This document shows positions 32,307 through 40,925 of a stretch of 64,000 nucleotides of DNA, in pieces. The stretch lies in the NCBI RefSeq assembly GCF_030269685.1, contig NZ_BSTT01000003.1:434001-498000 (forward strand), in the 5' to 3' direction. Origin of the DNA: Actinomycetospora sp. NBRC 106378 (GTDB taxonomy: Bacteria; Actinomycetota; Actinomycetes; Mycobacteriales; Pseudonocardiaceae). Under the pieces are notes generated by a model. The model did not search any database, had not been told where the DNA came from, and worked only from the letters and a program-made list of their open reading frames with translations. The translations under genes and the position numbers were made by a program. How positions within the stretch are numbered: position 1 is the stretch's first letter; each line of letters starts with the position of its first letter.

Positions 32307-33662
32307 GTGGACGTCCTGCTCTCCGTGCTCGGCCTCGTCGGGGTCGTCGCGGTCACCCTCGGTACCGCGGTGTTCGTCGCGGCCGAGTTCTCCCTGACCA
32401 CGCTGGAACGCAGCCAGGTCGACCACCACGCGAGCGAGGTGGGTGACCGGCGCGCCCAGGCCGTGGCCAAGGCGCACCGCAACCTGTCGTTCGAGCTCTC
32501 CGGGGCGCAGCTCGGTATCACGATCACCACGCTGGTCACCGGTTACCTGGCCCAGCCCGCGATCGCGACGCTGATCTCCCCGCTGCTCGAGGACGTCGGG
32601 CTGCCGACGGGGGCGGCGGGCGGCACGGCCGCGGTGATCGCCCTGGTCCTGGCCACGGCGCTGTCGATGGTGTTCGGCGAGCTGGTGCCGAAGAACCTCG
32701 CGATCTCCGACCCGTTGCGCACGGCCCGGGCGGTGGCGGGGGTCCAGGCCGGGTTCTCCCGGGCGCTGTCGTGGTTCATCGGCGGGCTGAACGGGGCGGC
32801 GAACTGGATCGTGCGCCGGCTCGGGGTGGAGCCCGCCGAGGAGCTGCGCTCCGCGCGCTCGCCCCAGGAGCTGGGCTCGCTGGTCGCCACCAGCGCCGAG
32901 CAGGGCACGATCGACGAGGGGACCGCGGCCGTGCTCACCCGGACGCTGCGCGTCGGGGAGCGGACCGCGGACGAACTGATGACCCCGCGGGTGCGGGTGG
33001 CGACGCTCTCGACCGACGACACCGTCGACGACCTGCTCGCCGCCGCGATCCGCACCGGCCACTCGCGCTTCCCCGTCGTCGACGGCGACCTCGACGACGT
33101 GCGGGGCGTGGTGCACGTCAAGCAGGCGTTCGCCGAGCCGCGGTCGCGTCGCGGGCAGCAGTTCCTGCGCAACGTGATGCGCACGGCGACGACGGTGCCC
33201 GACTCCCTCGACGGCGACGAGCTGCTCGACCGGCTGCGCGGCACCGGGTTCCAGCTGGCCGTGGTGGTCGACGAGTACGGCGGCGCGGCGGGCATCGTCA
33301 CGTTGGAGGACCTCGTCGAGGAGATCGTCGGCGACGTCCGCGACGAGCACGACCGCGGCGAGGCCGCCCGGTTCCGCGAGACCGGCGACGACACCTGGAT
33401 CGTCTCGGGCACGCTGCGGCCCGACGAGCTGGCCGAGGTGGTCGGGTGGTCCTTCCCCGACTCCGAGGTCTACGAGACCCTGGCCGGCTTCCTGCTCGCC
33501 GAGCTGGGCCGCATCCCGTCGGTCGGCGACACCGTGACCCACGAGGGCTGGCGCATGGCGATCACCCGCATGGACCGGCGGCGGATCGCCGACGTCCGGA
33601 TCACCCGGCCCGCCGACGCGGCGACCGAGCCGGAGCGCGAGACGGCGGGGATCACGCCATGA
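32307..33662 (+). CDS. Hemolysin C/CorC-like membrane protein (DUF21, CBS pair, CorC-HlyC)
   Basis: 451 residues from a GTG at 32307, ten bases after the PPOX stop. The DUF21/CNNM membrane domain (about 1-190, four helices) has ELSGAQLGITITTLVTGYLA and FGELVPKNLAISDPLRTARA. Two CBS domains lie at about 215-340 (ELMTPRVRVATLS, GVVHVKQAF). The CorC_HlyC domain closes the protein (WIVSGTLRPDELAEVVGWSF). The family moves Mg2+ or related cations out of the cell or acts in magnesium homeostasis. It is the first of two paralogues in a row. Confidence 0.87.
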   Translation: MDVLLSVLGLVGVVAVTLGTAVFVAAEFSLTTLERSQVDHHASEVGDRRAQAVAKAHRNLSFELSGAQLGITITTLVTGYLAQPAIATLISPLLEDVGLPTGAAGGTAAVIALVLATALSMVFGELVPKNLAISDPLRTARAVAGVQAGFSRALSWFIGGLNGAANWIVRRLGVEPAEELRSARSPQELGSLVATSAEQGTIDEGTAAVLTRTLRVGERTADELMTPRVRVATLSTDDTVDDLLAAAIRTGHSRFPVVDGDLDDVRGVVHVKQAFAEPRSRRGQQFLRNVMRTATTVPDSLDGDELLDRLRGTGFQLAVVVDEYGGAAGIVTLEDLVEEIVGDVRDEHDRGEAARFRETGDDTWIVSGTLRPDELAEVVGWSFPDSEVYETLAGFLLAELGRIPSVGDTVTHEGWRMAITRMDRRRIADVRITRPADAATEPERETAGITP

Positions 33663-33690
33663 GCGGGGCGAGCGCAGCGAGGGGGCATCG

Positions 33691-34836
33691 ATGAACGACT
33701 ACGTCGCTCTTCTCGCGATGGTCGGGCTGCTGCTGGCCAACGCGTTCTTCGTCGGCGCCGAGTTCGCGCTGATCTCCGCGCGGCGCGACCGGCTCGAGAC
33801 GATGGTCGACGCCGGCACCTCCGGCGCCGCTACCGTCCTGCGGGCCACCGAGCACCTGTCGATGATGATGGCCTCGGCACAGCTCGGGATCACGATCTGC
33901 TCCCTGGCGCTGGGATCGCTGGGCGAGCCCGCCCTGGCCCACCTGCTCGAGGCGGTGTTCGAGCCGATCGGGGTGCCGGACGCGCTGCTGCACCCGGTCG
34001 CCTTCGTGATCTCCCTGCTGATCGTCACGGTGCTGCACATCGTGATCGGCGAGATGGTCCCGAAGAACATCGCCATCGCCGGCCCGGAGCGGACCTCGGT
34101 GTGGCTGGTGCCGCCGCTGGTCGCGTTCCTCAAGGTGGCGCGGCCGATCATCTACCTGCTCAACTGGATCGCGAACCACGTGCTCAAGCTGCTCGGGGTG
34201 GAGCCCAAGGACGAGCGGGAGTCGGCCTTCACGCCCTCGGAGATCGCCGAGATGCTCTCGGAGTCCCGCCGTGAGGGGCTGCTCGACGCCTCCCAGACCC
34301 GGCGGCTGACCCAGGCGCTGCACACCGCCGAGCGCACCGTCGCCGACGTCCTCATCCCCCGCGAGCGGCTCACCGTGCTCCCCGCGCACCCCACGGTCGG
34401 GGCGCTCGAGGAGGCGGTGGCGGCCACCGGGTTCTCCCGCTACCCGGTGCAGGCCCCCGAGGCCCCGGACGCGCACCCGCGCCTGGACAGTCACGCCCTC
34501 GAGCCCGGGACCTCCCCGCTGCTGCCCGAGCAGACGGGGATCGCCCCGAGCGTGGAGCTGGAGGGCTACCTGCACATCAAGGACGTCCTCGACCTCGACG
34601 GCGGCCCCGACGAGGTCGTCCCCGTCGACCGCGTCCGGGCCCTGCCGCGCGTGACCGTGACGGCGGCGGTCGACGAGGCGCTGGCCTCCATGCGCCGGGA
34701 GGGCTCCCACCTGGCCCGCGCGGTCGACGAGGAGGGCACGACGGTCGGCGTGGTCGCGCTGGAGGACCTCATCGAGGAGTACGTCGGGACGGTGCGCGAC
34801 TCCACGCACGCGGCCCGGTCGGGCTCGCGCGACTAG
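33691..34836 (+). CDS. Hemolysin C/CorC-like membrane protein, second paralogue without C-terminal CorC domain
   Basis: 381 residues from the ATG at 33691. The DUF21 domain (about 1-195) has MMASAQLGITICSLALGSLG and IGEMVPKNIAIAGPERTSVW. The CBS pair (about 215-370) has VADVLIPRERLTVLP and YLHIKDVLDLD; a loop of about 35 residues is inserted between the first strands of CBS1. It ends GVVALEDLIEEYVGTVRD, without the CorC_HlyC domain its neighbour has. The pair probably forms a heterodimer, as DUF21/CNNM proteins work as dimers. Confidence 0.85.
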   Translation: MNDYVALLAMVGLLLANAFFVGAEFALISARRDRLETMVDAGTSGAATVLRATEHLSMMMASAQLGITICSLALGSLGEPALAHLLEAVFEPIGVPDALLHPVAFVISLLIVTVLHIVIGEMVPKNIAIAGPERTSVWLVPPLVAFLKVARPIIYLLNWIANHVLKLLGVEPKDERESAFTPSEIAEMLSESRREGLLDASQTRRLTQALHTAERTVADVLIPRERLTVLPAHPTVGALEEAVAATGFSRYPVQAPEAPDAHPRLDSHALEPGTSPLLPEQTGIAPSVELEGYLHIKDVLDLDGGPDEVVPVDRVRALPRVTVTAAVDEALASMRREGSHLARAVDEEGTTVGVVALEDLIEEYVGTVRDSTHAARSGSRD

Positions 34837-34929
34837 GACGTGCGCTCGCCGGCACGAGGTCGCACGCCTCGGAGGTGAGGTCGCCACTCGCTCCGTCGCA
34901 CGATCATCGCGGCAGGACCGCAGCTCGGA

Positions 34930-36117
34930 TCACCAGGACGGCAGCGACGTCGGGTAGAGGAGCTTCACGATCTGCCCCCACAGCGCCTGCGAGGGCACCG
35001 CGTTCCCGTCCGCGGCGTTGACCATCACCACGACCGTCGCCCGCGCACTCGGCAGGTAGAAGACCATGTCGCTGTAGCCGATGATCGATCCGTCGTGCCC
35101 GACCCAGTCGCCGAGCTGGGTGATGCCCAGCCCGTACTGCACGCGGACGCCGGAGGTGGTCAGCGGCGTCCACGCCTGGCGTTGGGCGGCGACGGCGGGC
35201 GGCAGGCCCGCCCCGGTCGCGAGCAGGGGTGCGTACCGGGTCATGTCGGGCACCGTGGAGACCAGGGCGCCCGCGGTGTCGGGGACCAGAGGGTTCGAGA
35301 GCGTGCCGTCGCGGTAGGGCGGCGGGGTCGTCCCGTCGACCGTGGAGAGGTAGCCGCGGGTGAACGGCGCCGGGAGGTCGTCTCCGACCGGCCAGGACGT
35401 CTGCGGCAGGCCCAGCGAGCCCGCGACCCCGTCGAGGGCCTCGGCGGCGGGCTTCCCGGTCACCTTCTCCAGGATCTGCCCGAGCAGGACGTACTCGGAG
35501 TTCGAGTACACGGTGCTCGTGTTCGGTGGCTTGGCCTTCCCGGGGTTGGCGCGGATCAGGGCCAGGACGTCCTGCGGGGTCCAGCCCGGCAGCGTCGGGT
35601 CGGCCTCGTAGCGCCGGTCGAAGTCCGCGTCGGCGGTGAAGTCGTACACCCCACCCCGCATGCCCAGTAGGTCGCGGACCGTGATCGCGTTCCCGTTCGG
35701 GATGTCGGGCACGAACTGGGCGAGCGGGGCGTCGAGCGAGAGTCGGCCCTGCCCGACGAGCTGCAGCACGGCGTCCGCGGTGAAGGTCTTGCTGACGCTC
35801 GCGATGCGGTAGTGCACGTCGGTGGTCATCGGGGTGCCCGCGGTGTCGGCGGTCCCGTAGGCCTTGAGGAACGTGCCCCGGACGGGGTCGACGATGCTCA
35901 CGACGGTGCCGGTGATGCCGCCGGTCAGCGAGGCCTGGGCGTCGCGGTCGATCTGTGCCACGACGTCCGCGGGGAACGTCGCGGCGGCCGGCGTCGTGGA
36001 GGCGGGCGTGGTCGGGCCGGTCGTCGGGGACGAGGAGGAAGAGCACGAGGTGAGCCCGAGGGCGAGTGCTGTCAGGCAGGCGACCGTCAGTGCGGCGCCC
36101 GGGAGAGCCCGGATCAC
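34930..36117 (-). CDS. Serine hydrolase lipoprotein, class C beta-lactamase/DD-peptidase fold
   Basis: 395 residues. The signal peptide ends in LTSC with Cys25, so it is a lipoprotein, and a Ser/Thr-rich linker follows. Ser107 lies in the SxxK motif SVSK. The YxN motif is in VYSNSEYVLLGQ. HDG near the C-terminus (GHDGSIIGYSD) is the third motif (HxG). The organisation matches DD-carboxypeptidases of the Streptomyces R61 kind and esterase relatives. An extracytoplasmic wall or ester hydrolase is likely, while a true beta-lactamase is less so. It diverges from the amine-oxidase-like gene. Confidence 0.85.
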   Translation of the reverse strand: MIRALPGAALTVACLTALALGLTSCSSSSSPTTGPTTPASTTPAAATFPADVVAQIDRDAQASLTGGITGTVVSIVDPVRGTFLKAYGTADTAGTPMTTDVHYRIASVSKTFTADAVLQLVGQGRLSLDAPLAQFVPDIPNGNAITVRDLLGMRGGVYDFTADADFDRRYEADPTLPGWTPQDVLALIRANPGKAKPPNTSTVYSNSEYVLLGQILEKVTGKPAAEALDGVAGSLGLPQTSWPVGDDLPAPFTRGYLSTVDGTTPPPYRDGTLSNPLVPDTAGALVSTVPDMTRYAPLLATGAGLPPAVAAQRQAWTPLTTSGVRVQYGLGITQLGDWVGHDGSIIGYSDMVFYLPSARATVVVMVNAADGNAVPSQALWGQIVKLLYPTSLPSW

Positions 36118-36206
36118 GGGTGTCCTTTCCGCCGGCCGAGGCGCGGCTGCTCACGGCGGCCCCCGTGCCGTCCGGCCGCCGACGCGGACGGGTGTCCGGA
36201 TGATCG

Positions 36207-36229
36207 GCGACCGACTGATGGTCGGTCGC
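36207..36229. promoter_or_regulatory. Perfect 9-bp inverted repeat in a divergent promoter region
   Basis: GCGACCGAC-TGATG-GTCGGTCGC, 90 bp before the serine hydrolase start and 183 bp before the oxidase start. In the same 294-bp region the octamer GGTGCACC occurs twice (36260-36267 and 36275-36282). Nothing else is recognisable there. Confidence 0.4.
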
Positions 36230-36411
36230 GCGCAACGGATCCACAAGGGACCTGGATCAGGTGCACCACGAGTGGGTGCACCGGTCCGAGGGTGAAGCCG
36301 CCTCGTGAAGGCCCCGGCCCCGACGTGCTCGCGCCGACTGCGCGCTCCCGGGCCGATCACCGAGCGCCCCGCGCAGGCATGGGTGAGCCACGCGGCGGGG
36401 ACCTGAGCGAC

Positions 36412-37407
36412 ATGGCCGACAGCGCGCAGCCCCGCACCGACGTCCTCGTCATCGGCGGAGGGATCAGCGGCATCGCGTGCGCGCGGGCGCTCACCGCGGC
36501 GGGTGTCCCGGTGCGGGTGCTGGAGCGCAGCGGACGGGTGGGCGGGCGGCTCGCCAGCCCGCCGCTGCCGCGGGGCACCGACGACGGACGGCCGGTCGAC
36601 CTCGGCGCCGCCTACTTCACGGTGTCCGACGACGCGTTCGCCGAGCAGGTCGCCGACTGGGAGCGCCGCGGCCTCGCGCGCCCCTGGACCGACACGCTGC
36701 AGGCGTACGCCGCGGACGGCACGGCGGAGGCCAAGTCCGGGCCGCAGCGGTGGGCCGCCCCCGGAGGGCTCCGTTCCCTGGTGGCCGACCTCGCCGAGGG
36801 GCTGACGATCGAGACCCGCCGCGAGGTCTCGGCGGTGACGCCCGGCCCCGCCGTCGACGGCGAGCCCGCCTGCGCCGTCGTGCTCGCCATGCCCGACCCG
36901 CAGGCCGCCCGGCTCGTCGCGGCCCCGCTGCGCGCGGCACAGGCCGTCGCCGACCGGGAGTGGGAACCGGTCATCGCGGTCGCCCTCGGGTACGACGAGC
37001 GCACGTGGCCCGAGCTCCCGGCCGCCTTCGTCAACGACCACCCGGTGCTCTCGCTCGTCGCCGACGACGGGTCGCGGCGCGGTGACGACGCCCCGGTGCT
37101 CGTCGCGCACACCACCGGCGACCTGGCCCGACGCCACCTCGACGACCCGGACGGCGTGATCGACGACGTCGTCGGCGCCGTCGGCGAGCTGCTCGGCCTC
37201 GACGCCGCGCCCCGCTGGACCCACGCCCACCGCTGGACGTTCGCGAGCCCCGCCGCGCCGCACGACACCCCCGCCGACGCCCCGTTCCACCTCGACGACG
37301 ACCTGATCGCGGTGGTCGGCGACGGCTGGGGGTCCCCGAAGGTCGAGACGGCCTGGCGCTCGGGCACGCTGCTCGGCCGCGCCCTCGCGGCCCGCGTCAC
37401 CTGCTGA
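36412..37407 (+). CDS. Renalase-like FAD-dependent amine oxidase/NAD(P)H oxidase
   Basis: 331 residues from the ATG at 36412; an ATG at 36379 is also open. The FAD-binding Rossmann motif is GGGISGIACARAL (15-27), followed by VRVLERSGRVGGRLAS. LGAAYFTVSDDAFAEQV resembles renalase, as do RWAAPGGLRSLVADLAEGL and the C-terminal VGDGWGSPKVETAWRSG, where the FAD pyrophosphate is bound. Bacterial renalases oxidise aberrant 2- and 6-dihydro-NAD(P) isomers. The sequence supports a flavoenzyme of that group; the substrate is inferred. Confidence 0.82.
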   Translation: MADSAQPRTDVLVIGGGISGIACARALTAAGVPVRVLERSGRVGGRLASPPLPRGTDDGRPVDLGAAYFTVSDDAFAEQVADWERRGLARPWTDTLQAYAADGTAEAKSGPQRWAAPGGLRSLVADLAEGLTIETRREVSAVTPGPAVDGEPACAVVLAMPDPQAARLVAAPLRAAQAVADREWEPVIAVALGYDERTWPELPAAFVNDHPVLSLVADDGSRRGDDAPVLVAHTTGDLARRHLDDPDGVIDDVVGAVGELLGLDAAPRWTHAHRWTFASPAAPHDTPADAPFHLDDDLIAVVGDGWGSPKVETAWRSGTLLGRALAARVTC

Positions 37408-37692
37408 CCCGGCCCGCCTCACCTCGCTGAGAGGTTCCCTGAGAAACCGGGCCCGCTCGCCGCGCGGGCGGCTCCGGCCGTCTCCGGCCGTCTCCGCCGT
37501 CTTCCCGACGACGGGTCGACGCCTACCGTGGGTCAAGGAGAAGTCACGGGAAGGTCACGACTCGTCGAACGGCGCCGGCTCCCCACCACGCCGTGAGCGG
37601 ACCCTCCCACGCCCGACCGGCCGACCCCGACGGCCGGGACGGCGGACGTCTCCGCGCAGCACGTCCGCTCCCCGACCCCGGAAGGCTCCTGC
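37408..37692. other. 285-bp gap before the M15-like wall enzyme
   Basis: No gene. The sequence contains GGTTCCCTGAGAAACC (an imperfect dyad right after the oxidase) and CGGCCGTCTC as a direct repeat (about 37473-37493). The position upstream of a cell-wall enzyme is where actinobacteria often carry a c-di-AMP (ydaO) riboswitch, but I could not align the conserved elements and do not call one. Confidence 0.35.
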
Positions 37693-38610
37693 GTGTCCCG
37701 GCACCGCTCCCCCGCGCCGGCACGTCGCCCCTCGTTCCGCTCCCCGGCGGACCGCGGCGCGGTGACGGCCGTCGACGCCCCCACGACCGTCCTCGACCTC
37801 GCCGCCCTCGTGGCCGACCGGCACACCCGCGCCGGGTACACCCCGGACGGCGAGGGGCGCCCCGCCCGTCGGCATCGGGCTCCCGCCGCCCGCGAGGCCC
37901 GGCGACACGGCCTGGCCGCCGCCGGGGTCGCCACCGTGGCCCTCGCCGCCGTCACCCCGGCCGTGCTCCAGCTGCCCGGCGACGGCGACGCGGCGCTCGA
38001 GCTCTCCGCCCAGGGCACCCGGCTGGAGCCGGGCGCGGCCGCCCCGGCCGTCGCACCCGTCGTCGTGAACCCGGCCTCCGACCCCGTGACCGCGGACCTG
38101 TTCAAGGCCGGCGACCGGACCCGGCGTCAGGCCGAGCAAGCGGCGCAGGCCGCGCGGGCCGCGGCCGCGGAGCAGGCCCGCGCCGCGGAGGCGGAGCGCG
38201 CGGCGGCCGCCGAGGCCGACCGGTCCGCCCGGGTGACCAGCTGCGGGGCGGACTCGGGCTACGGCGGGGTCGCCGACTCGGTGCAGACCGTCGGGAACGC
38301 CCTGGAGTGCGTGTTCCCCGGGCACGACGTGCTCGGCGTCGGCAGCCGCGGCAACGCCTCGGACCACCCCGGCGGCTACGCGCTGGACTTCATGACCCGC
38401 GACGGCGACGCCATCGCCGACTGCGTCGTCGACAACAAGGACGCGCTCGGCGTCTCGTACGCGATCTGGGACCAGCGCATCAACACCGGCTCCGGCTGGA
38501 AGGGCATGGAGGACCGCGGCGGCGACACCGCGAACCACCGCGACCACGTCCACATCTCCTTCGAGCGGGGCGCCGATCCCGACGTGTCGGTTCTGCGTTC
38601 CTGCGGCTGA
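37693..38610 (+). CDS. Membrane-anchored M15/VanY-like cell-wall protein
   Basis: 305 residues from a GTG. The first 72 residues are basic and should be cytosolic, followed by one membrane helix (about 73-93). An Ala-rich coiled coil (about 143-180, with repeated QAEQAAQAARAAAAEQAR-like heptads) comes next. The C-terminal domain (about 183-305) has NASDHPGGYALDFM and NHRDHVHISF, a zinc-site pattern (HxxxxxxD and HxH) like D-Ala-D-Ala carboxypeptidase and ARB-07466-type domains. It is likely to trim or bind peptidoglycan outside the membrane. The long cytosolic lead is unusual for an exported enzyme. Confidence 0.7.
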   Translation: MSRHRSPAPARRPSFRSPADRGAVTAVDAPTTVLDLAALVADRHTRAGYTPDGEGRPARRHRAPAAREARRHGLAAAGVATVALAAVTPAVLQLPGDGDAALELSAQGTRLEPGAAAPAVAPVVVNPASDPVTADLFKAGDRTRRQAEQAAQAARAAAAEQARAAEAERAAAAEADRSARVTSCGADSGYGGVADSVQTVGNALECVFPGHDVLGVGSRGNASDHPGGYALDFMTRDGDAIADCVVDNKDALGVSYAIWDQRINTGSGWKGMEDRGGDTANHRDHVHISFERGADPDVSVLRSCG

Positions 38611-38632
38611 TCCGTCCGGTTAGGGTGCGCGG

Positions 38633-40063
38633 GTGCCCCTGGCCCCGCCCGCCCACGCCTGGCTGCGCCGCAAGCCGGTCACGACGACGGAGTCCGGGTC
38701 CGAGGCCGACTCCGGGGAGCTGCGACGCAGCATCACGCTGTTCCAGCTGACCGCGTTCGGCGTCGGGGCCACGGTGGGAACCGGCATCTTCTTCGTGCTC
38801 TCCGAGGCGACCCCGGAGGCCGGACCCGCCGTCGTCGTCAGCTTCGTGGTCGCGGCGGTGACCGCCGGGCTCACCGCGCTCTGCTACGCCGAGCTGGCCT
38901 CCGCGGTGCCGGTGAGCGGCTCGAGCTACTCCTACGCCTACGCCACCCTCGGCGAGGCGCCCGCCATGGCGGTCGCGGCGTGCCTGCTGCTGGAGTACAT
39001 GGTGTCGTCGGCCGCCGTCGCGGTGGGCTGGTCGGAGTACCTGAACGCGCTGCTCGGCGACACCATCGGCGTCCGCATCCCGGACGCGTTGTCGGGCGCC
39101 CCGGGTGCGGGCGGCGTGGTCAACCTGCCCGCGATGGTGCTCGTCGTGCTGTGCGCGCTGCTGCTGGTCCGCGGCGTGAGCGAGTCGGCGACGGCGAACG
39201 CGGTGATGGTCGTCGTCAAGCTCGCGGTCCTGCTGATGTTCGCGGTGATCGCGGCGACCGCGTTCTCCGCCGACCGGTTCGCCGACTTCGCGCCGTTCGG
39301 CGCCGCCGGCGTGGGTGCGGCGGCGGGCACGGTGTTCTTCTCCTTCATCGGCCTCGACGCGGTGTCGACGGCGGGTGAGGAGGCCGTGGATCCGCGGCGC
39401 ACGCTCCCCCGCGCGCTGGTCCTCGCGCTCGTCATCGTCACCGTGATCTACCTGCTCGTGGCGGTGACCGCGATCGGCGCCCAGGACTGGCCGCGCTTCG
39501 ACGGCCAGGAGGCGGGGCTCGCCGCGATCCTCGGCGACGTCACCGGCTCGGTCTGGCCGTCGGTCGTCCTCGCGGCGGGCGCCGTGGTGTCGATCTTCTC
39601 GATCACGCTCGTGACCCTGTACGGCCAGACCCGCATCCTGTTCACGATGAGCCGGGACGGGATGCTCCCGGCGGTCTTCTCGGCGGTCGACCGGCGGACG
39701 CTGACGCCGGTCCGCAACACCGTGGTGGTCGCCGTGGCGGTCGGGCTGCTCGCCGGTCTCGTCCCGCTCGACGTCCTCGCCGACCTCGTCTCCATCGGCA
39801 CGCTCGTGGCGTTCACGGTGGTGTCGGTGGGCGTGATCGTGCTGCGCCGGACCGCCCCGGACCTGCCGCGCGGGTTCCGCGTGCCGGGCTACCCCGTCAC
39901 GCCGGTGCTCTCGATCCTCGCCTGCCTCTACCTGATCTCCGGGCTGTCGTGGGTGACGATCGTCGTGTTCGCCGTCTGGCTCGTCGTCGCGTTGGTGTTC
40001 TGGGCGGTCTACGGCTCGCGACGCTCCGCCCTGGCCGTCGGTGCGGCGGAGGACGACCGATGA
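38633..40063 (+). CDS. APC-family amino-acid permease (cationic-amino-acid type)
   Basis: 476 residues from a GTG, 22 bp after the previous stop. LTAFGVGATVGTGIFFVLSE is the substrate-binding helix-1 phrase (GxGxGxxxGTGIF kind). Helix 6 carries FFSFIGLDAVSTAGEEAVDP, the conserved second signature. Twelve membrane helices are predicted. The subfamily takes up Lys, Arg, ornithine or other amino acids with H+. The ATG of the universal stress gene overlaps the stop (ATGA), a transporter/Usp pair common in this group. Confidence 0.85.
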   Translation: MPLAPPAHAWLRRKPVTTTESGSEADSGELRRSITLFQLTAFGVGATVGTGIFFVLSEATPEAGPAVVVSFVVAAVTAGLTALCYAELASAVPVSGSSYSYAYATLGEAPAMAVAACLLLEYMVSSAAVAVGWSEYLNALLGDTIGVRIPDALSGAPGAGGVVNLPAMVLVVLCALLLVRGVSESATANAVMVVVKLAVLLMFAVIAATAFSADRFADFAPFGAAGVGAAAGTVFFSFIGLDAVSTAGEEAVDPRRTLPRALVLALVIVTVIYLLVAVTAIGAQDWPRFDGQEAGLAAILGDVTGSVWPSVVLAAGAVVSIFSITLVTLYGQTRILFTMSRDGMLPAVFSAVDRRTLTPVRNTVVVAVAVGLLAGLVPLDVLADLVSIGTLVAFTVVSVGVIVLRRTAPDLPRGFRVPGYPVTPVLSILACLYLISGLSWVTIVVFAVWLVVALVFWAVYGSRRSALAVGAAEDDR

Positions 40064-40869
40064 CGGTGCTGGTCGGGCTGTCGCCGCGGGCGCGCGACGA
40101 CGCCGGCGGTGCGGTCGGGCTCGGGGCCCGGCTCGCCGCGGCGTGGGGCGAGGAGCTGGCCGTCGCGCTCGTCGTCACGCCGGGGACCGGGACCGACGCC
40201 GCGCCCGCGTGGGCGGCGGTCGACGGCGTGCTCGCCGCGACCGGGCTCGTCGCGCGGCGGGCCACCGTGCACGGGCGCTCGGTGGCGGACGCCCTGACCG
40301 GGGCCGCGGCCGCCGAGCACGTGAGCACGCTCGTGCTCGGCACCGACGCCGACCGGTCCGGACGGATCGCGACCCGGGTGGCGCGCAGCAGCCCGGTACC
40401 CGTCGTGCTCGCCCGCGGGGGCGGCTCGTCGGTCCCGGGGCTACCGGTCACCCGGGTGACGTGCGCCTTCGACGGGACCACGGCGGCCGACGCCGTCCTC
40501 GGGGCGGCCGTGGACCTGGCGCACCGGTCGTCGGCGACGCTGCGGGTCGCCTCGTTCGCGGTCCGCCGCCGGGCCGTGATCCCGCCGGAGGTCGGCCTCG
40601 ACGCCGAGGAACCCGTCCTCGCGGAGTGGTCGGACCGGATCGCGGCGGCCCAGGCCGAGGCCCTCGCGGCCCGGGGCATCACGGACGCGGAGACCGGGGT
40701 GTTCCTCGGGCGCGGCTGGGACGCGGCGGTGCACGCCGCCGACTGGACCGCCGGCGACCTGCTCGTGGTGGGGGGCTCCCGGGGCGCGGCGACCCGGTTC
40801 TTCCTCGGCGACCGGGTCGGGGCGATCCTCGCCGCGGCGCCCGTTCCCGCCGTCATCGTGCGCGCCTGA
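40060..40869 (+). CDS. Universal stress protein with two UspA domains
   Basis: 269 residues from the ATG at 40060. Two alpha/beta UspA units: residues 1-125, ending in STLVLGTDADRSGRIATRVA, and 126-269, ending in DLLVVGGSRGAATRFFLG followed by PVPAVIVRA. The second carries a G-x2-G-x9-GS-like ATP/phosphate loop; in the first this loop is altered (GTDADRSGRI). Cytosolic. Translational coupling with the permease suggests it senses nucleotide state and tunes transport, which is an inference from other coupled pairs. Confidence 0.82.
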   Translation: MTVLVGLSPRARDDAGGAVGLGARLAAAWGEELAVALVVTPGTGTDAAPAWAAVDGVLAATGLVARRATVHGRSVADALTGAAAAEHVSTLVLGTDADRSGRIATRVARSSPVPVVLARGGGSSVPGLPVTRVTCAFDGTTAADAVLGAAVDLAHRSSATLRVASFAVRRRAVIPPEVGLDAEEPVLAEWSDRIAAAQAEALAARGITDAETGVFLGRGWDAAVHAADWTAGDLLVVGGSRGAATRFFLGDRVGAILAAAPVPAVIVRA

Positions 40870-40888
40870 CTGCGCACTTGACGGGGGC

Positions 40889-40916
40889 TTGACGTCGGGC
40901 CGGTCCGACCTATCTC
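40889..40916 (+). promoter_or_regulatory. Promoter of the MFS gene, nearly leaderless
   Basis: TTGACG (40889-40894) and TATCTC (40911-40916) are 16 bp apart. The expected start of transcription, about 40923, is three bases from an ATG at 40926, while the GTG at 40917 would not be transcribed. This favours ATG 40926 on a leaderless or near-leaderless mRNA. Confidence 0.5.
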
Positions 40917-40925
40917 GTGTCGGTC

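Noticed and set aside
37408-37692. c-di-AMP (ydaO) riboswitch before a cell-wall gene
   Set aside because: The position is right and a few G/C blocks are similar, but the paired conserved GA-rich elements are not present.
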